The notes under the pieces are model-generated. The model was given only the letters and a program-made list of their open reading frames with translations. It did no database searches and was not told the DNA's origin. Below, piece after piece: positions 47,801-59,055 of a stretch of DNA of 64,000 nt. The stretch is from assembly GCA_019916065.1 (NCBI GenBank), contig CM034242.1, forward strand, positions 45,692,626 through 45,756,625, read 5' to 3'. Position numbers and translations under genes: made by a program. Numbering within the stretch: the stretch's first letter is position 1; each line of letters starts with the position of its first letter. This DNA comes from Vitellaria paradoxa. Taxonomy: Eukaryota; Streptophyta; Magnoliopsida; Ericales; Sapotaceae.

Positions 47801-50800
47801 GAGTGAGGCACAAAGATTTTAGACCGCTTCAAAGAAAATCGCTAAGTGTCTTCAACTTGTCTTGTCTCGGCCGAGACTTACCGATATTTCAATGATACAC
47901 CAAGACATAGAGACACAATAGCGAGAAATCGGCAAGAAGGACAATATTTCGGCGAGAAGGACAATATTTTTTAACAAATGCAAAAAGTTATGGATCACTC
48001 TATATTGCATCAAAAATTCTTAGGCAAATACGACAGTTACAACCACGAGTTTGAACCATGATCACCAAAACTATATCCACCATGTACTATGTCATAACCT
48101 CCACGAATGAAGCACTGGAAAAAAAAAAAATTGGGATTGTTCAATAAGGCCTTACTGGAAAAATGGCTTTGGAGAAATACTTGTCAAAACGACTGTTTGT
48201 GGGGTAAGATTATCACCCATAAATTTGGAATGGAGTGGGAAGAGTGAAGCGCAACCAAGGGGTCTACGTCAATTGGTCCTGGTCTTTAGGCTGGCATTAG
48301 AAAGGGTGGCAAGCTTCCCAAGAACATATCAAATGGCAGCCAGTGAATGGAAATAGAACCAAATTTTGGAAGCATAAATGAAACCGGAAGGAAGGTTGAG
48401 ATTCTCTTTCCGGAAATATTCAATTTGTCCACCGATAAGGAAGCTGCAGTGGCAGATTATATAAATTCAAGCAAGTCAGACAAGATATGGGATTTAGTTC
48501 CCCAGGAATTTACATGATTGGAAAATAGAAAGATATGTCAAAATGTTGGAGATGCTCAAACCAACAAAGCAAGGGAAAAGGGAGGAGAAGGTCCATTGGA
48601 TGGATACAAAGTCAATAAAATTCTAGGTTAGATCATATTACAGAATCCTATGCGGGAACAGAGCTTCCAGCTTTCCTTGGAGGAAGTTATGAATGACAGG
48701 TGACTCCCACGGTGGCCTTCTTTGCCTGGTATGTGTTACATAGCAAGATATTAACAATGGGCAATCTACAAAAGCAGGATTTTGTGACGGTTAAGAGATG
48801 TACTTTGTGTAAGAATCAAGAGTCCATTGACCACATCCTGATACATTGTGCCTGGACCCAGGAAATATGGAACCTTCCATCCAGATATGAAGTTCCGTGA
48901 GTCCTTCCAAAGGATGTAAAGGGGTTATTATGCTTGTGGTGGGGGAGTAAGGTGAGGAATCAGAGGAAAGTCTAGAATATGACTATTCTTTCTCTCATTT
49001 GGTTAACTTGGAAGGAGAGAAACCGAAGAATCTTCCAAGATTTGGAGAATCCTTTATACAAAGTAAAGACCATTTCTGTGTCTCAATTGTATAGTTGGAT
49101 ACGTGGAGGAGTAGAGCTGGATATAGTCTTTTTTTAGCCTTGTAGAGAGCCCTTTTCTCTAAGTTAGTGGGATCTTATACTTGGCATTCTCTTTATGCCT
49201 TTTTATATCTTCTTCTTTTATCAATAAAATTATTTATTCATAAAAAAAAAAATCTCCCAAACTTGTATTTAAATGCGTCCATATAATCCAACAAGTGGTG
49301 CATAAGCTCTGACTATAGTAATTATATTTTTTTTACTATTACATGTTTAACTAAAACCCCACCTAGTGGGAAAAGGCTTGGTTTGGTTTGGTTACATGTT
49401 TAACTAAAATTATTCTATCACATTTTCTAAGAATAGTTACAATGTCGTATTTTAAAGCTTCATTTACCAATATTCCTACGCAATTTCTATGTCTATTTGG
49501 AGAATCCTTTATACAAAGTAAAGACCATTTCTGTGTCTCAATCGTATAGTTGGATACATGGAGGAATAGAGCTGGATATAGTCTTTTTTAAGCCTTGTAG
49601 AGAGCTCATTTCGCTAAGTTAGTGGGATCTTATACTTGGCATTCTCTTTATGCCTTTTTATATCTTCTTCTTTTATCAATAAAATTATTTATTCATTAAA
49701 AAAAAATGTTCTCCCAAACTTGTATTTAAATGTGTTCATATAATCCAACTAGTGGTGCATAACCTCTAATTATAGTAATTATATTTTTTTTTACTATTAC
49801 ATGTTTAACTAAAATTATTCTATCACATTTCTAAGAATACTTACAATGTCGTATTTTAAAGCTTCATTTACCAAAATTCCTACGCAATTTCTATGTCTAT
49901 TGTTACCGTTATAATCGATTATAATCACTAGTTTCTAATTCTTTTGCTTTTGCACCCAACCATTTAGTTTCTTGTAAGCAAGCTGTGCCACTCTTTTTCT
50001 AATCATGCGTCTCCTAATTCCATCCATTTAACAATCAGTGTTCCAATATTCTAAATGGCTAAACCCCGGCTTAATATTTTAGACCAACATCTTTAGCAGC
50101 ACTTGTTCCAATTAAGCCTAAGCTCTTAAAATTATGTGGAGCCAAGAACAGCAGTTTCAGGTCAATCGATGAGAGTAGTCCCTAAAACACATATACAACA
50201 GGAAAGTGATAATCAAAGGCTTGCCATACGATATATGCAATCTTATTAAAATAAATAAATGATGCGCAGAAAAGATTTGGACACTTCTTAGCCCAATATT
50301 GCTTACAATTGTTTTCTCATAGGTTAGGTTGCCAAAAAAAGAAAATAAATAGTAGGTTTAGAATTAAAACAAATCAGGGAAAAAAAAGAAAAAAGATTAT
50401 ATGGTTTTATCTTTAAAAAGACAAAACTTCCATAATTTAGAAAGTTTATGGTTGCAAGGCCTTAAAGAATGAGAGATGGAAGTCTCTTGACAGGAATGGT
50501 CTTATGGGTCTTTGGAGTTACTTTGAAGACCAAAAAGTGAGCAAAATGGTGGAGCTGATGCTAAATCAAAAGGTTATAGTTTGGGAGGCTGAAAGAGTTA
50601 CTTTTACTTATGGCCTCTTCCAATTCTATAAAATTGTGGCTCGAAATACAAATGTAAGAGATTTTGACCATCTAGAGCATTTTAGACTATACAAGGACAT
50701 ATATCAAATACCCAAAAATATGACTGTCCCATAATAAAACTTGTAGACCAAAACCACAGCCCTTAATAGAAAATAACAAAGAATCCTTTGCATTCCAAAT

Positions 50801-53585
50801 AAAGTTCTAACCACCTTCAAATCAGGATTGAGAAATAATGATTAAGGTGTGTGGACAAGTGCATACAATAATTGCACCAGATGATAAGAAAAACTAGGTG
50901 TATACATCCTAAACCCTGCAATGCGGGAGCCAGTGCTACAATGCCCTTTCTTTCTGTTCATCTAGTGCAATTGCAAACAAAGTTCAAATCGTTAACCCTA
51001 GCTAAATTGAAAGAGAGAATAGTCCCTAGAATGGCTTTGATAAGGTTTTCAAATTTAGATAGTCCAGGTTTGGTTGGAATCAATCAATCAATCACTCCAT
51101 AATTTTAATTAATTTCCTTTCCATTGATTTCTCTTGATTTTCCTTTGATTTTGTATTTCCATTATTAATTTGAGTTTTGGTTATATATTCTTGTAGATGC
51201 CGTATGGCAGGGGAAGAAAAATAATATATTTCTTTTCAAAGCTTTTGGAGGTTGATTCCCTCTAATCAATCACTCTTTTTCTTTAATCTGGTTGTAATAG
51301 TGTTTGATAGAACTGTGGGTTCTATCATTTGATATCAGAGCGAGGTTGTCTCATGCCTATCATTATGACAAGATCCAATGCTGAACGTGACGAGCTACTG
51401 AACAATCAGGGTACATTATTACACAAGCATCAGGAAAGCATCGAGAAACTTCAATCAAAGGTTTCAAACGTCACTAAGAAACTTGATATGAATGTTGGAA
51501 TGCTCTCACAACCAATCAAAGAATTGATGTGTTCCACATCAAACCCTTCTATTTTGTTGGCAAATCCATCATCAGCGTGTCAAGACAATCGTAAAAAGGG
51601 GCATATGACAGACCATGTTGTTTATTCTGAGGAATCCAAACGTCATCGGGAAAGCATCGAGAAACTTCAATCAGAGGTTTCAGACATCACTAAGAAACTT
51701 GATATGATTGTTGGAATGCTCTCACAACCAATCAAAGAATTGATGTGTTCCACATCAAACCCTTCTATTTTGTTGGCAAATCCATCATCAGCGTGTCAAG
51801 ACAATCGCAAAAAGGGGCATATGATAGACCATGTTGTTTATTCTGAGGAATCCAAACGTCATGTGAATGAAGGATTTGGGCTGGAACGAGGTCAAGTGTC
51901 TTGGCAAATGAAAATAGAGTTTCCACGATGAGAAGGAAGCGATCTAATGAGTTGGGTCTCGTGTGCAGAGCGTTATTTTCGATTCCATCGTACGCCAGAG
52001 AATATGAAAGTAAAAATTGCATCTATTAATTTCAATGGTGATGCCATTCAGTGATATGATTGGTTTGAATCTCACCGGGGTGTTCCTACGTGGGAAGAAT
52101 TTGTAGATGGACTAATAGCTCGGTTTGGACCAACGGGGTATGATAATGTTAATGAAGAGCTCGCAAAAGTTCACCAAACTTCAACTGTATCAGTGTATCA
52201 AAGTAGATTTGAGTGTTTAGCGGATCGAGATAGAGATTGGTCTGAACATCAAGTTGTGGGAACCTTTGTAGAAGGGTTGAACCCAGAGATACGCCGTGAA
52301 GTCAAGATGTACGACCTTGCACAATGACAGCAACCATTTCGTTCACTCGTTTGCAGGAAGAGCTGATAACAGGTACTAGTTGGCAAACAGCCAAAACTTA
52401 TTCGCTTAAATCAGATGGATCACCAATAGGCAAGCCAGTGCAGGTGGAAACTCCAAATCGTAGTACACCTCTGAAGAGGTTGTCTAAACAAGAATTAAAG
52501 GATCAGACAGCAAAAGGGCTTTGCTGGCATTGCGATGAAAAGTGGAATAAAGAACATCGATGCAAATATAAAAGATTGCTGATGATTGAACCAGTTGGTG
52601 AACCTAATGATGATTGTGATGTTGCTTCTCAACCTTGAGGGCAAGGTTATTCTTAAAGGTCGAGAATGATAAGGTTTCCTAATTTAGATGGTCCAGTTTT
52701 GGTTGGAATCAAACAATCAATCACTCCATAATTTTAATTAATTTCCTTTCCATTGGTTTCTCTTGATTTTCCTTTGATTTTGTATTTTCATTATTAGTTA
52801 GGGTTTTGGTTATATATTCATCTAGATGCCATATGGCAGGGGGAGAGAAATAGTATATTGCTTTTCAGAGCTTTTGGAAGTTGATCCCCTCGAATAGATC
52901 ACTCTTTTTCTTTAGTCTGGTTGTAATACTGTTTGATAGAACAGTGGTTCTATCACGTTTGTGGTACGCCTTGTATGAAAGTACACTTCGGATATAGATA
53001 ACATTGGAGAATTTTGACGAGTACAATGTAATGCAATTAAAGTTCATAGAATTGAAGAAGAAAACTATAAGAAAGCAATCTTTTTCCTTTCCCATTTAAT
53101 AATTATTACTGTTATTTTTTTGCGGGGTGAGGGTACTTCCTCTTTGAATCCTTGCCTCTTTGATCCAAAAATTAAAAATCAAGCAAAAAGGAAACCCAAT
53201 TTCAAAATTCGACACTTTTATAGTCACTCAACAGAACAGAGCCAAAACACATAACTTCTATTTAAGGTTTTAACTTGAGGTTCATGATGCATTTTCCCTA
53301 GAAGCAAACAGACCCACAATCAAAGGGAAATACAAGACCAGATCAAATTAAAGAATCGAGAGAGAGAGAGACCTTGGGGTCGGTTACGTGGGAGTTCTTG
53401 CGTATTTCGGCGGCGATGGTGGAGCGAATCCGGGAGGGGGCAACCACGTCTTCGAGGCTGTATATTTCCATGATGGTTGGGATGGATCTGCAAGCCAACC
53501 GGAAGAAATCGAAAACTCGATGTCTTGCCTCCTCCAGAGTCGCCGAGTTCGGCGGCACCTTCAGACCCTTCAGCGTGAACGCCAT
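44855..53585 (-). CDS. NDUFA6: Mitochondrial complex I subunit NDUFA6/B14 (LYR family) with an 8.3-kb intron
   Basis: Exon 1 is 53585-53373 (71 codons) and exon 2 is 45040-44855 (61 codons plus TGA), giving 132 residues. The plant family is about 133 residues. Exon 1 opens MAFTLKGLKVPPNSATLEEA and carries the LYR-type helix, here with FFR (residues 27-29) in place of LYR. Exon 2 holds the MLLFKGMEEL and KQRHHIIGQYVVG blocks and ends SNYF. The subunit sits in the matrix arm of NADH:ubiquinone oxidoreductase and docks mitochondrial acyl carrier protein. Donor (AAG|GTCTCT) and acceptor (CTGCAG|GTG) are in phase 0 and canonical. The intron from 45041 to 53372 is loaded with retroelement fragments on both strands. 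Coding exons are intact. Confidence 0.93.
45041..48129 (-). other. Intron of NDUFA6, part without a recognisable element
   Basis: There is no coding content. 46100-46620 has several AAGACT/AGAACCAAAAGACT-type repeated words. 47760-48110 carries repeated CGGCGAGAAGGACAATATTT and CGAGA words typical of diverged dispersed repeats. Element family was not identified. Confidence 0.45.
48130..49252 (+). pseudogene. 3' fragment of an L1-type LINE (reverse-transcriptase tail)
   Basis: Broken frames resemble the C-terminal part of plant L1 pol proteins. Near 48140-48230 is a NKALLEKWLW...-like segment. At 48700-48900 is the zinc-binding zf-RVT region with VAFFAWYVLHSKILT and the C-x2-C...H-x3-H-x-C ligands (CTLCKNQ, HILIHC). 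Several stops and frameshifts interrupt it. It ends in an A-run at 49240-49251 after AATAAAATTATTTATTCAT. The element is 5'-truncated and dead, and lies antisense within the NDUFA6 intron. Confidence 0.75.
49041..49900. repeat. Tandem duplication of the LINE tail plus flank
   Basis: Unit A (49041-49495) and unit B (49496-49900) both start TTTGGAGAATCCTTTATACA and end TTTCTATGTCTAT. Both include the LINE end, its A-tail and about 240 bp of flanking DNA, so the duplication happened after LINE insertion. Unit A is about 50 bp longer because of an inserted SINE-like piece. Confidence 0.85.
49357..49393 (+). mobile_element. 5'-truncated SINE tail with 16-bp target duplication
   Basis: A 37-bp insert contains CCTAGTGGGAAAAGGCTTGG followed by a TTTGG repeat. 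This is like the 3' end of plant Au-type SINEs. ACATGTTTAACTAAAA flanks it on both sides (49341-49356, 49394-49409). Unit B of the duplication has the empty site. Confidence 0.7.
49901..51037 (-). other. Intron of NDUFA6, no element identified
   Basis: A 76-codon open frame at 50504-50734 on the plus strand has unusually protein-like composition but no family I recognise and no supporting splice sites. It may be a gene or element fragment. The rest is AT-rich and featureless. Confidence 0.4.
51363..52637 (+). pseudogene. Degenerate gypsy-type Gag
   Basis: The frame opens at the Met in IMTRSNAERDEL and carries two tandem 72-residue copies. It is then stopped at 51929, 52052 and 52325. The middle part has the Gag core signature with CAERYFRFHRTPE, WEEFVDGLIARFG and VVGTFVEGLNPEIR. 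The end has the zinc-finger remnant CWHCDEKWNKEHRC. With three in-frame stops it cannot make full Gag. It was probably mobilised by a complete relative elsewhere while active. Confidence 0.75.
51428..51859 (+). repeat. In-frame 216-bp tandem duplication inside gag
   Basis: Unit 1 is 51428-51643 and unit 2 is 51644-51859. They are 72 codons each and nearly identical, differing at only a few residues (for example N/D, T/I). The length is an exact multiple of three, so the frame is kept. Confidence 0.9.
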
Positions 53586-54378
53586 TTTCCTTCTTCTACT
53601 TCTTTGCCTTCTCCTTTCGACACGCTCTCTGCTCTGATTTTTTATGATAGCCTGAATGGAGTCTCTCCGTCGTCTAATTTCCCTCCGTTTGGTTCCGGGG
53701 TTAGTATAGCATGGATGAGAAGGTGGAATATGATATTCTTTGGAATTTTTTTTTTAAGGTTTTCTAATTAATTTTTATTTCTTCCAATAGTCACAATGCT
53801 TCTTTGAAGAATTATTCTGTAATTTCCTATTACGTAACTCTAATCAGCAAATAATTAACCAAAAAAAAAAAAAACTCTAATATATAAAAACTGAATATAT
53901 TAAATAGTATGGATGATATTATCTTATAGTTGTGTTTGGATCAATAAATTATAAAAAAATATAATTTTTATTTTTATAAAAATTAGATAAAATAACTTAC
54001 ACATATATATGTATACGTCATAAGTCAAAATTTATAGAATTCAAGTGAGAATTGCTCGCCATTTATAAGAAAAAAAAATTAGAAATGTAATTTACCTTTA
54101 TAATTTAAATTTGTATAATGAGAAAATATTATTTTTTAAGAAAATTTTATTTTAGGAAGGTAATCCATTTGTAAAATTAAGAAATTTTTTTATGATAAAC
54201 ATTAAAAATATTTTAGTGAGTTGCTATATCTGAATTTGTTTTTAAAAAATTATTTTTATTTTAAAAATAAAAATATATTTGTAAGTTGTCTTTTTAAATT
54301 TTTTAATAAATGTTCGGTAATTATTACTTGAATTATAAAAAAAAATCTCCTTATGGCATGAGTTATTTTTATAATTAA
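53586..54378. other. Upstream DNA of NDUFA6 and AT-rich gene-free stretch
   Basis: The first ~150 bp is moderately GC-rich and should contain the leader and promoter of the minus-strand NDUFA6 gene. Open frames here on the plus strand overlap its exon 1 and are shadows. From 53780 on it is AT-rich without features. Confidence 0.5.
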
Positions 54379-54632
54379 GAGTTGGTTTGAAAAGTAAAAA
54401 AAAAACTAACTTTTTTTAGGTAACAATTACGAACTACTAGTTAACTATTAAAAGACTAATTTTAAAAAAGTTAACTTTTTAATAGTTAATTTTTTAATTT
54501 TTTTTGTTAATTTAATATTTTTGTCTTTCAATATTTAAAAAAAATATAAAATGTAAGAGGATACTTTTTATTATTTAAAAAAATAAAAAATTAATAGTTG
54601 ATAACTAACAGCTACTATTACCAAACGAGGCC
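54379..54632. mobile_element. Tourist-like MITE, TAA duplication
   Basis: The left end is GAGTTGGTTTGAAAAG; the right end in reverse is GGCCTCGTTTGGTAATAG. TAA flanks both ends (54376-54378 and 54633-54635). 254 bp, non-coding, about 330 bp upstream of the BTF3 promoter motifs. Confidence 0.7.
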
Positions 54633-54959
54633 TAATGAAAATATTTAGGCACTTTGGAAATAATAATAATAACGTTCTTGTCTGCCAATTTTTCAACTCT
54701 ATCCTTCTTCATCTGTACTTCGTTTTACTTATTAAAACTCTTCGTTTATTTGTTGGAGGTGTTTAGTTGGCAAAGATTATAATAAAAATAAAAAAATTTA
54801 ATATAAAAATAATATATGATGAAATTTAATTCGAAGAAGATATAAAAAAATATTTAATAAAAATTGGTAACTTTGGATTAATTTTGGTTAATCAAACCCC
54901 ATTGTTCTTCTTTTAGCTAAAACCCTTTAATTTTTGTGAACTACCAAAACTATCCTCGC

Positions 54960-55023
54960 TGGGCCAATTTGTGCACCATACAGTCCTAGTATAAAAGCAG
55001 GAAGGGCTGATGAGCTAGGGTTT
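54960..55023 (+). promoter_or_regulatory. BTF3 core promoter: site II motif, TATA box, telo-box
   Basis: TGGGCC (54960-54965) matches the plant site II element. TATAAAA is at 54990-54996. TAGGGTTT (55016-55023) is the telo-box AAACCCTA on the other strand. Site II plus telo-box is a known pairing in promoters of plant ribosomal-protein and translation genes, fitting the product. Transcription likely starts near 55015-55030. Confidence 0.7.
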
Positions 55024-55113
55024 CATATACGTTATCCCTTCGCAGTGGTCTCTCCCTCTCTCGCACACTTCTCTGTTTTCCTCCTTTCCATTCAAACCCG
55101 CAGCTCGCCAGAG
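55024..55113 (+). other. Likely non-coding first exon of BTF3
   Basis: A CT-rich leader runs from the telo-box to a CCAGAG|GTACAT donor at 55114. The next acceptor, TTATGCAG, is at 55884-55891, directly before the start codon. A leader intron is usual in this family. Confidence 0.6.
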
Positions 55114-55891
55114 GTACATCAGCACCTTAATTCTCTGTCTCTCTCTTTCAGACGCGATATTCTTCTTGCCTGTCTCTGTGTGTGTGTGTTTTTATATAAT
55201 ATTTGTAATTGCATATTTACGTACATGTAATTGTCCGATCGTGAGCTTGTGCTTGAGTGTCAGATCGGATCTGATGTTCCAATAAATGGGTTTCTTTTCA
55301 ACTTCATTTTGATATTTTTTCCTCTCTGTCTTAGACATGGGCATGAATGAGAAATTTGGGTTTTGTTTATTAACCCCCAAGCCTTCCTCTTATATGCTAC
55401 TCTCGTCTCGTCTCTTTGTTTGAGGTTTATTTTCCTTTTATATATGTATGATTTTTATGTATATATCTAGAAATATGAGCATCTACTTTGTATTGGTTCT
55501 TTTAAATACTGATTGTGTTTTATGTTTTTCTAGTTATATGACTGTCCTAGTGGCGATTCTTAGTACACCTAGTCAATTGCACTGTTTATCATTATATTTT
55601 GATTTTCATGGATACAGCATTTAGCTGGGAACTTTGGTAGCAACTAGTTGGTGGAATCTATAATGGAAATCCCCGGTCTGCATAAAATAGTTGTTCTAAT
55701 TATTACTTGTGTTTTATGATAGCTTATTTTTGTGAATTGTTCTATGACTTTATGTTAGTCATAGTGTTGTAACAATTAGAATTTAGGTTCTATTGTTTTA
55801 GGCAAATGTATTGAAATTTAAAGGTTTGCTATCTTAACTTTAGAGTTTGTTATGATTTGTTTTAACACAGTCCTAGCTCTTTATTATGCAG

Positions 55892-58800
55892 ATGAATGTA
55901 GAAAGGCTTATGAAGATGGCCGGTGCAGTCCGCACTGGTGGGAAGGGTAGCATGAGAAGGTTTTCTGTCTCTTGCAACTTAATTTTGATCCTTTCTGATT
56001 TATTATTTGTTAGCTTAAAATGAAAAAATCAGTAAATAACGAGCTCATTAACTCCTTTAAAGCTTCATAGCTCTTTAAAATTCTATAGAACAAATGATTT
56101 ATGATAGTAATCGAACTTTTCATTTTCTTACTGCCTTAATTATCTATGTTGATTTCTGATTTAAGATATTTAGTCAATTGGTATGGCTGCTGGAATTTTT
56201 GATTCTTGGTTGGTGACTTTTTGACAATTGGTCATTGATATTCCGGGGCCTGTTGATAGGACATTCACCATACATGTTTACTATAAACTCAATGATTCGA
56301 GGCATGCTGGGACAGGCCATGCATCTGGTGGAGAGAACACTGACTTCTGTAATTGTGTAGTGAATTGAGATTTTTCAAATCATTTGACTTTAATTTGTGG
56401 ACTATTTATAAATTTTCACAACTATCTAGCTGAATTGCTTGCAATTTGTAAGGAAGTATTTTACCTTCTATTATGGTCGATTTTTTTTTCATTTATTTAT
56501 TTATTTCTTGGGATTTTTCTGTGGGGGGGGGGTCACAAGGTTTTCGATAAATAGCCCATGTGTTGGAGATTGTAGCTTATATGTGTTGGGTATTTCATTT
56601 TGCGGCATTAATTATAACATACACACACCTTTAACCACAGGAAGAAGAAGGCTGTCCACAAGACAACCACTACAGATGATAAAAGGCTTCAAAGTACATT
56701 GAAGAGAATAGGGGTTAATGCCATTCCTGCCATTGAGGAAGTCAATATATTTAAGGATGATGTAGTTATCCAGTTTGTAAATCCTAAAGGTAATTTAACC
56801 ACTATAGTAAAATTTTATTTCTTGTTTCATTTATTTATTGTTTTCTTAGGTAACTAATTATCATTGTATTTCTCTTATGTTTCAGTTCAAGCTTCTATTG
56901 CCGCCAACACTTGGGTTGTTAGTGGATCTCCTCAAACAAAGAGTATAGTTTCTGCTTTTTCTGCCCTTTTAATATAGAATATTGTTCTCTATACTAAATT
57001 AATGTTAGAGTATATATCTGATATTTATCACAGAATGTAAAAAGATCTGTTTTCCATTTGATGTTTTGGTAGTGCACCCTTGTCAAAGAATCTGACTTTG
57101 GTAACTCATTCACTTGTGGATAAGGCCTTCAGTTTCTTTTTGAGCAGTAGACACGGTTTGTGTATTCAGTAAATAATCATATTAGGATGGTTCCTTAGTG
57201 GTAATTTTTAATTGCCACTTGATGTATTGTGAACTGTTTTAGTCTGGGGCATAGTTACTTAGTTTGCGGGTTGATTTGGTATGTGGTACGGGTACGAATT
57301 TGCAGTACGGTACCTTGGCCGGTACGCGGTACAATGGGGGTATACTTTGTTAGAATGCTATTTTGGATCACAATTCACTTTAAAATTTTATTTCGTTCGA
57401 TATATAGTAGTACATGCAGTATGATTTATTTGTGTTATTACATATGTATGGAGTACTCAAGAGTAGAGTCTTTTTTGGTTTGAAAAAGCAAAGGAAATTC
57501 GTAGAGTCCTTTTTTGTTGGAACCAAAAAAAAAAAAAACAAATTAATTATCCTGACTTGAAACAATGGAAGGAAGGAAGTTGTAGAGTCTTTTGTTGGAC
57601 TAAAATCTGGACCTAAATGTCAAAGGAAGTTGCAGATATATACTAAGAAGTTACAAAGTTTCTTGTTTTGATTTGAAAAAACAAATAAAATTCATAGTCT
57701 TTTTTGATTGAACAAAAAAAACATAAATTAATTATCTTGACTTGAAAAAATGAAAGGAAGGAAGTCGTACAGTTGGACCTAATCTTAACCTAAATATTAA
57801 AGAAAGTTATAGAGTTCTTTGTTGGACCAACTCCAATGGAAGGCAACCATGACAATAGCAATTTCAAGTCGAAACTCGTTTCTTTTTCATCTCAAGTATG
57901 TGTTCTCTCGTGAAAGTGGATCGTAAATATTTACGATTTGAATCGCGAACGCACGTAATTTGGGATCGCGCGATTTGGTTCGAGGGTCGGAGTGGGGGTA
58001 AACGAATTAGGTAACTATGGTCTGGGGTTGGGCATTCCCACATTTTTTTTAGAATGAGCATTCCATGGGGATGGACATTCCCAATTCTTAAAAGTGTGTA
58101 CCAAACGACGGAATGAGAATGAGCATTCCATTCCAGCACATTCCTTGTTCCAAATGTGGGGAATGAGAATGAGACATGAGAATGAGCATTCCATTCCAGC
58201 TTATTCCTTGTTCCAAATGTAGCCTAAGACCGCAAGTTGTGGTGCCTCTTTTCCTGTTTTATGTGAAGCACCATATTGATCTTGATGCTATGTTAGGCAA
58301 TGAGCAAGGCTCTTGCCCTTTGCGCTTTAGATTATATTTGACCTCCAAGGGTTTTAGGAATATTCTTTATTGAAGAACCAAGAGTAGCTATTTACAGCAC
58401 CAAGCCTGTAACCCTAAGAGCCCAAATCAAGAATCTTGGGAAGGAAAATAATGGAAATCTTCAGAAGCTGAGGAAGGGACTGGAGTTAGTTGAATTTGAC
58501 GTGTTTGTATTTCCACGTGTGTTATACCTTTCGATGTTTCTCTCTAAATGCTCTTCTGCTGGCTGTGGTTAATGTGAAGGCACATTTTATTGCTGTTCCT
58601 TGAACCAATCTATTATCTCTTCTGGTTTTAGATGGAATAATCAGATTTTTAATTTAATATTTTTTACTTTTTTTTTTTTGCAGAGTTGCAAGATATTCTT
58701 CCTGGAATTATTAACCAATTGGGTATGTGCTATTGGCTCTCGATATCTTTAATTTGTATCTTTCGGCACGTCTACAATACCGTTTGTCTTGTTAGAATAG

Positions 58801-59055
58801 AATGGTCAGAACTCTGAAGTAGAGAACACAAAATATTTAGGTTGTCATACATGCTTACCGTTCATTTTATTTTTTCCAGGACCAGATAACTTGGACAACC
58901 TAAGGAAGTTGGCAGAGCAGTTCCAGAAGCAGGCACCTGGTGCTGCCGCGGGTGCTGATGCAGCTGCTACACAAGAAGATGATGATGATGAGGTACCGGA
59001 TCTTGTGGCTGGTGAGACCTTTGAAGCAGCCGCAGAGGAGGGCCATACATCTTAG
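55892..59055 (+). CDS. BTF3: Nascent-polypeptide-associated complex beta subunit (BTF3)
   Basis: Exons 55892-55959, 56641-56789, 56886-56942, 58684-58722 and 58880-59055 (TAG) join in matching phases to 162 residues. The beta subunit pairs with NAC-alpha at the ribosome exit tunnel and shields nascent chains. In plants it is also studied as the transcription factor homologue BTF3. The ribosome-binding basic patch RRKKK is at residues 22-26. The NAC domain runs from about 33 to 120 ([40 protein letters not shown]), followed by an acidic Asp/Glu tail ending EEGHTS. The third intron (56943-58683) is the longest and holds repeats. The start directly follows an acceptor AG. The gene is intact. Confidence 0.95.
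56943..58683 (+). other. Long BTF3 intron with diverged repeats
   Basis: 57270-57335 has clustered GGTACGG/CGGTACC words. 57480-57830 has repeated AGGAAGTTG(C/T)AGAGT and TTTTTTGTTGGA-type segments. 58025-58215 has four GAATGAGCATTCCAT-like repeats. 58375-58520 contains a short open stretch (about 50 codons) that I do not recognise and that lacks obvious splice support. Confidence 0.5.

Larger units (their letters stand above)
51038..52955 (+). mobile_element. Gag-only non-autonomous LTR retrotransposon (TR-GAG-like)
   Basis: LTRs are 51038-51327 and 52667-52955, about 290 bp each, starting TGATA and ending TATCA. They differ at many positions. A tRNA-Met primer site (TGATATCAGAGC, one mismatch) follows at 51330-51341, and a purine-rich stretch precedes the 3' LTR. 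Only a Gag-like region lies between, with no protease, integrase or RT, and no room for them. This fits TR-GAG elements or a deletion derivative of a Ty3/gypsy element. Flanking five-base sequences (GGCTT and CGTTT) do not match, so target duplication is lost or the ends are slightly off. Confidence 0.8.

Noticed and set aside
53374..53771. Plus-strand frames near 53.4-53.8 kb
   Set aside because: They overlap NDUFA6 exon 1 on the opposite strand and have no family match, while the minus frame is a clear conserved protein.
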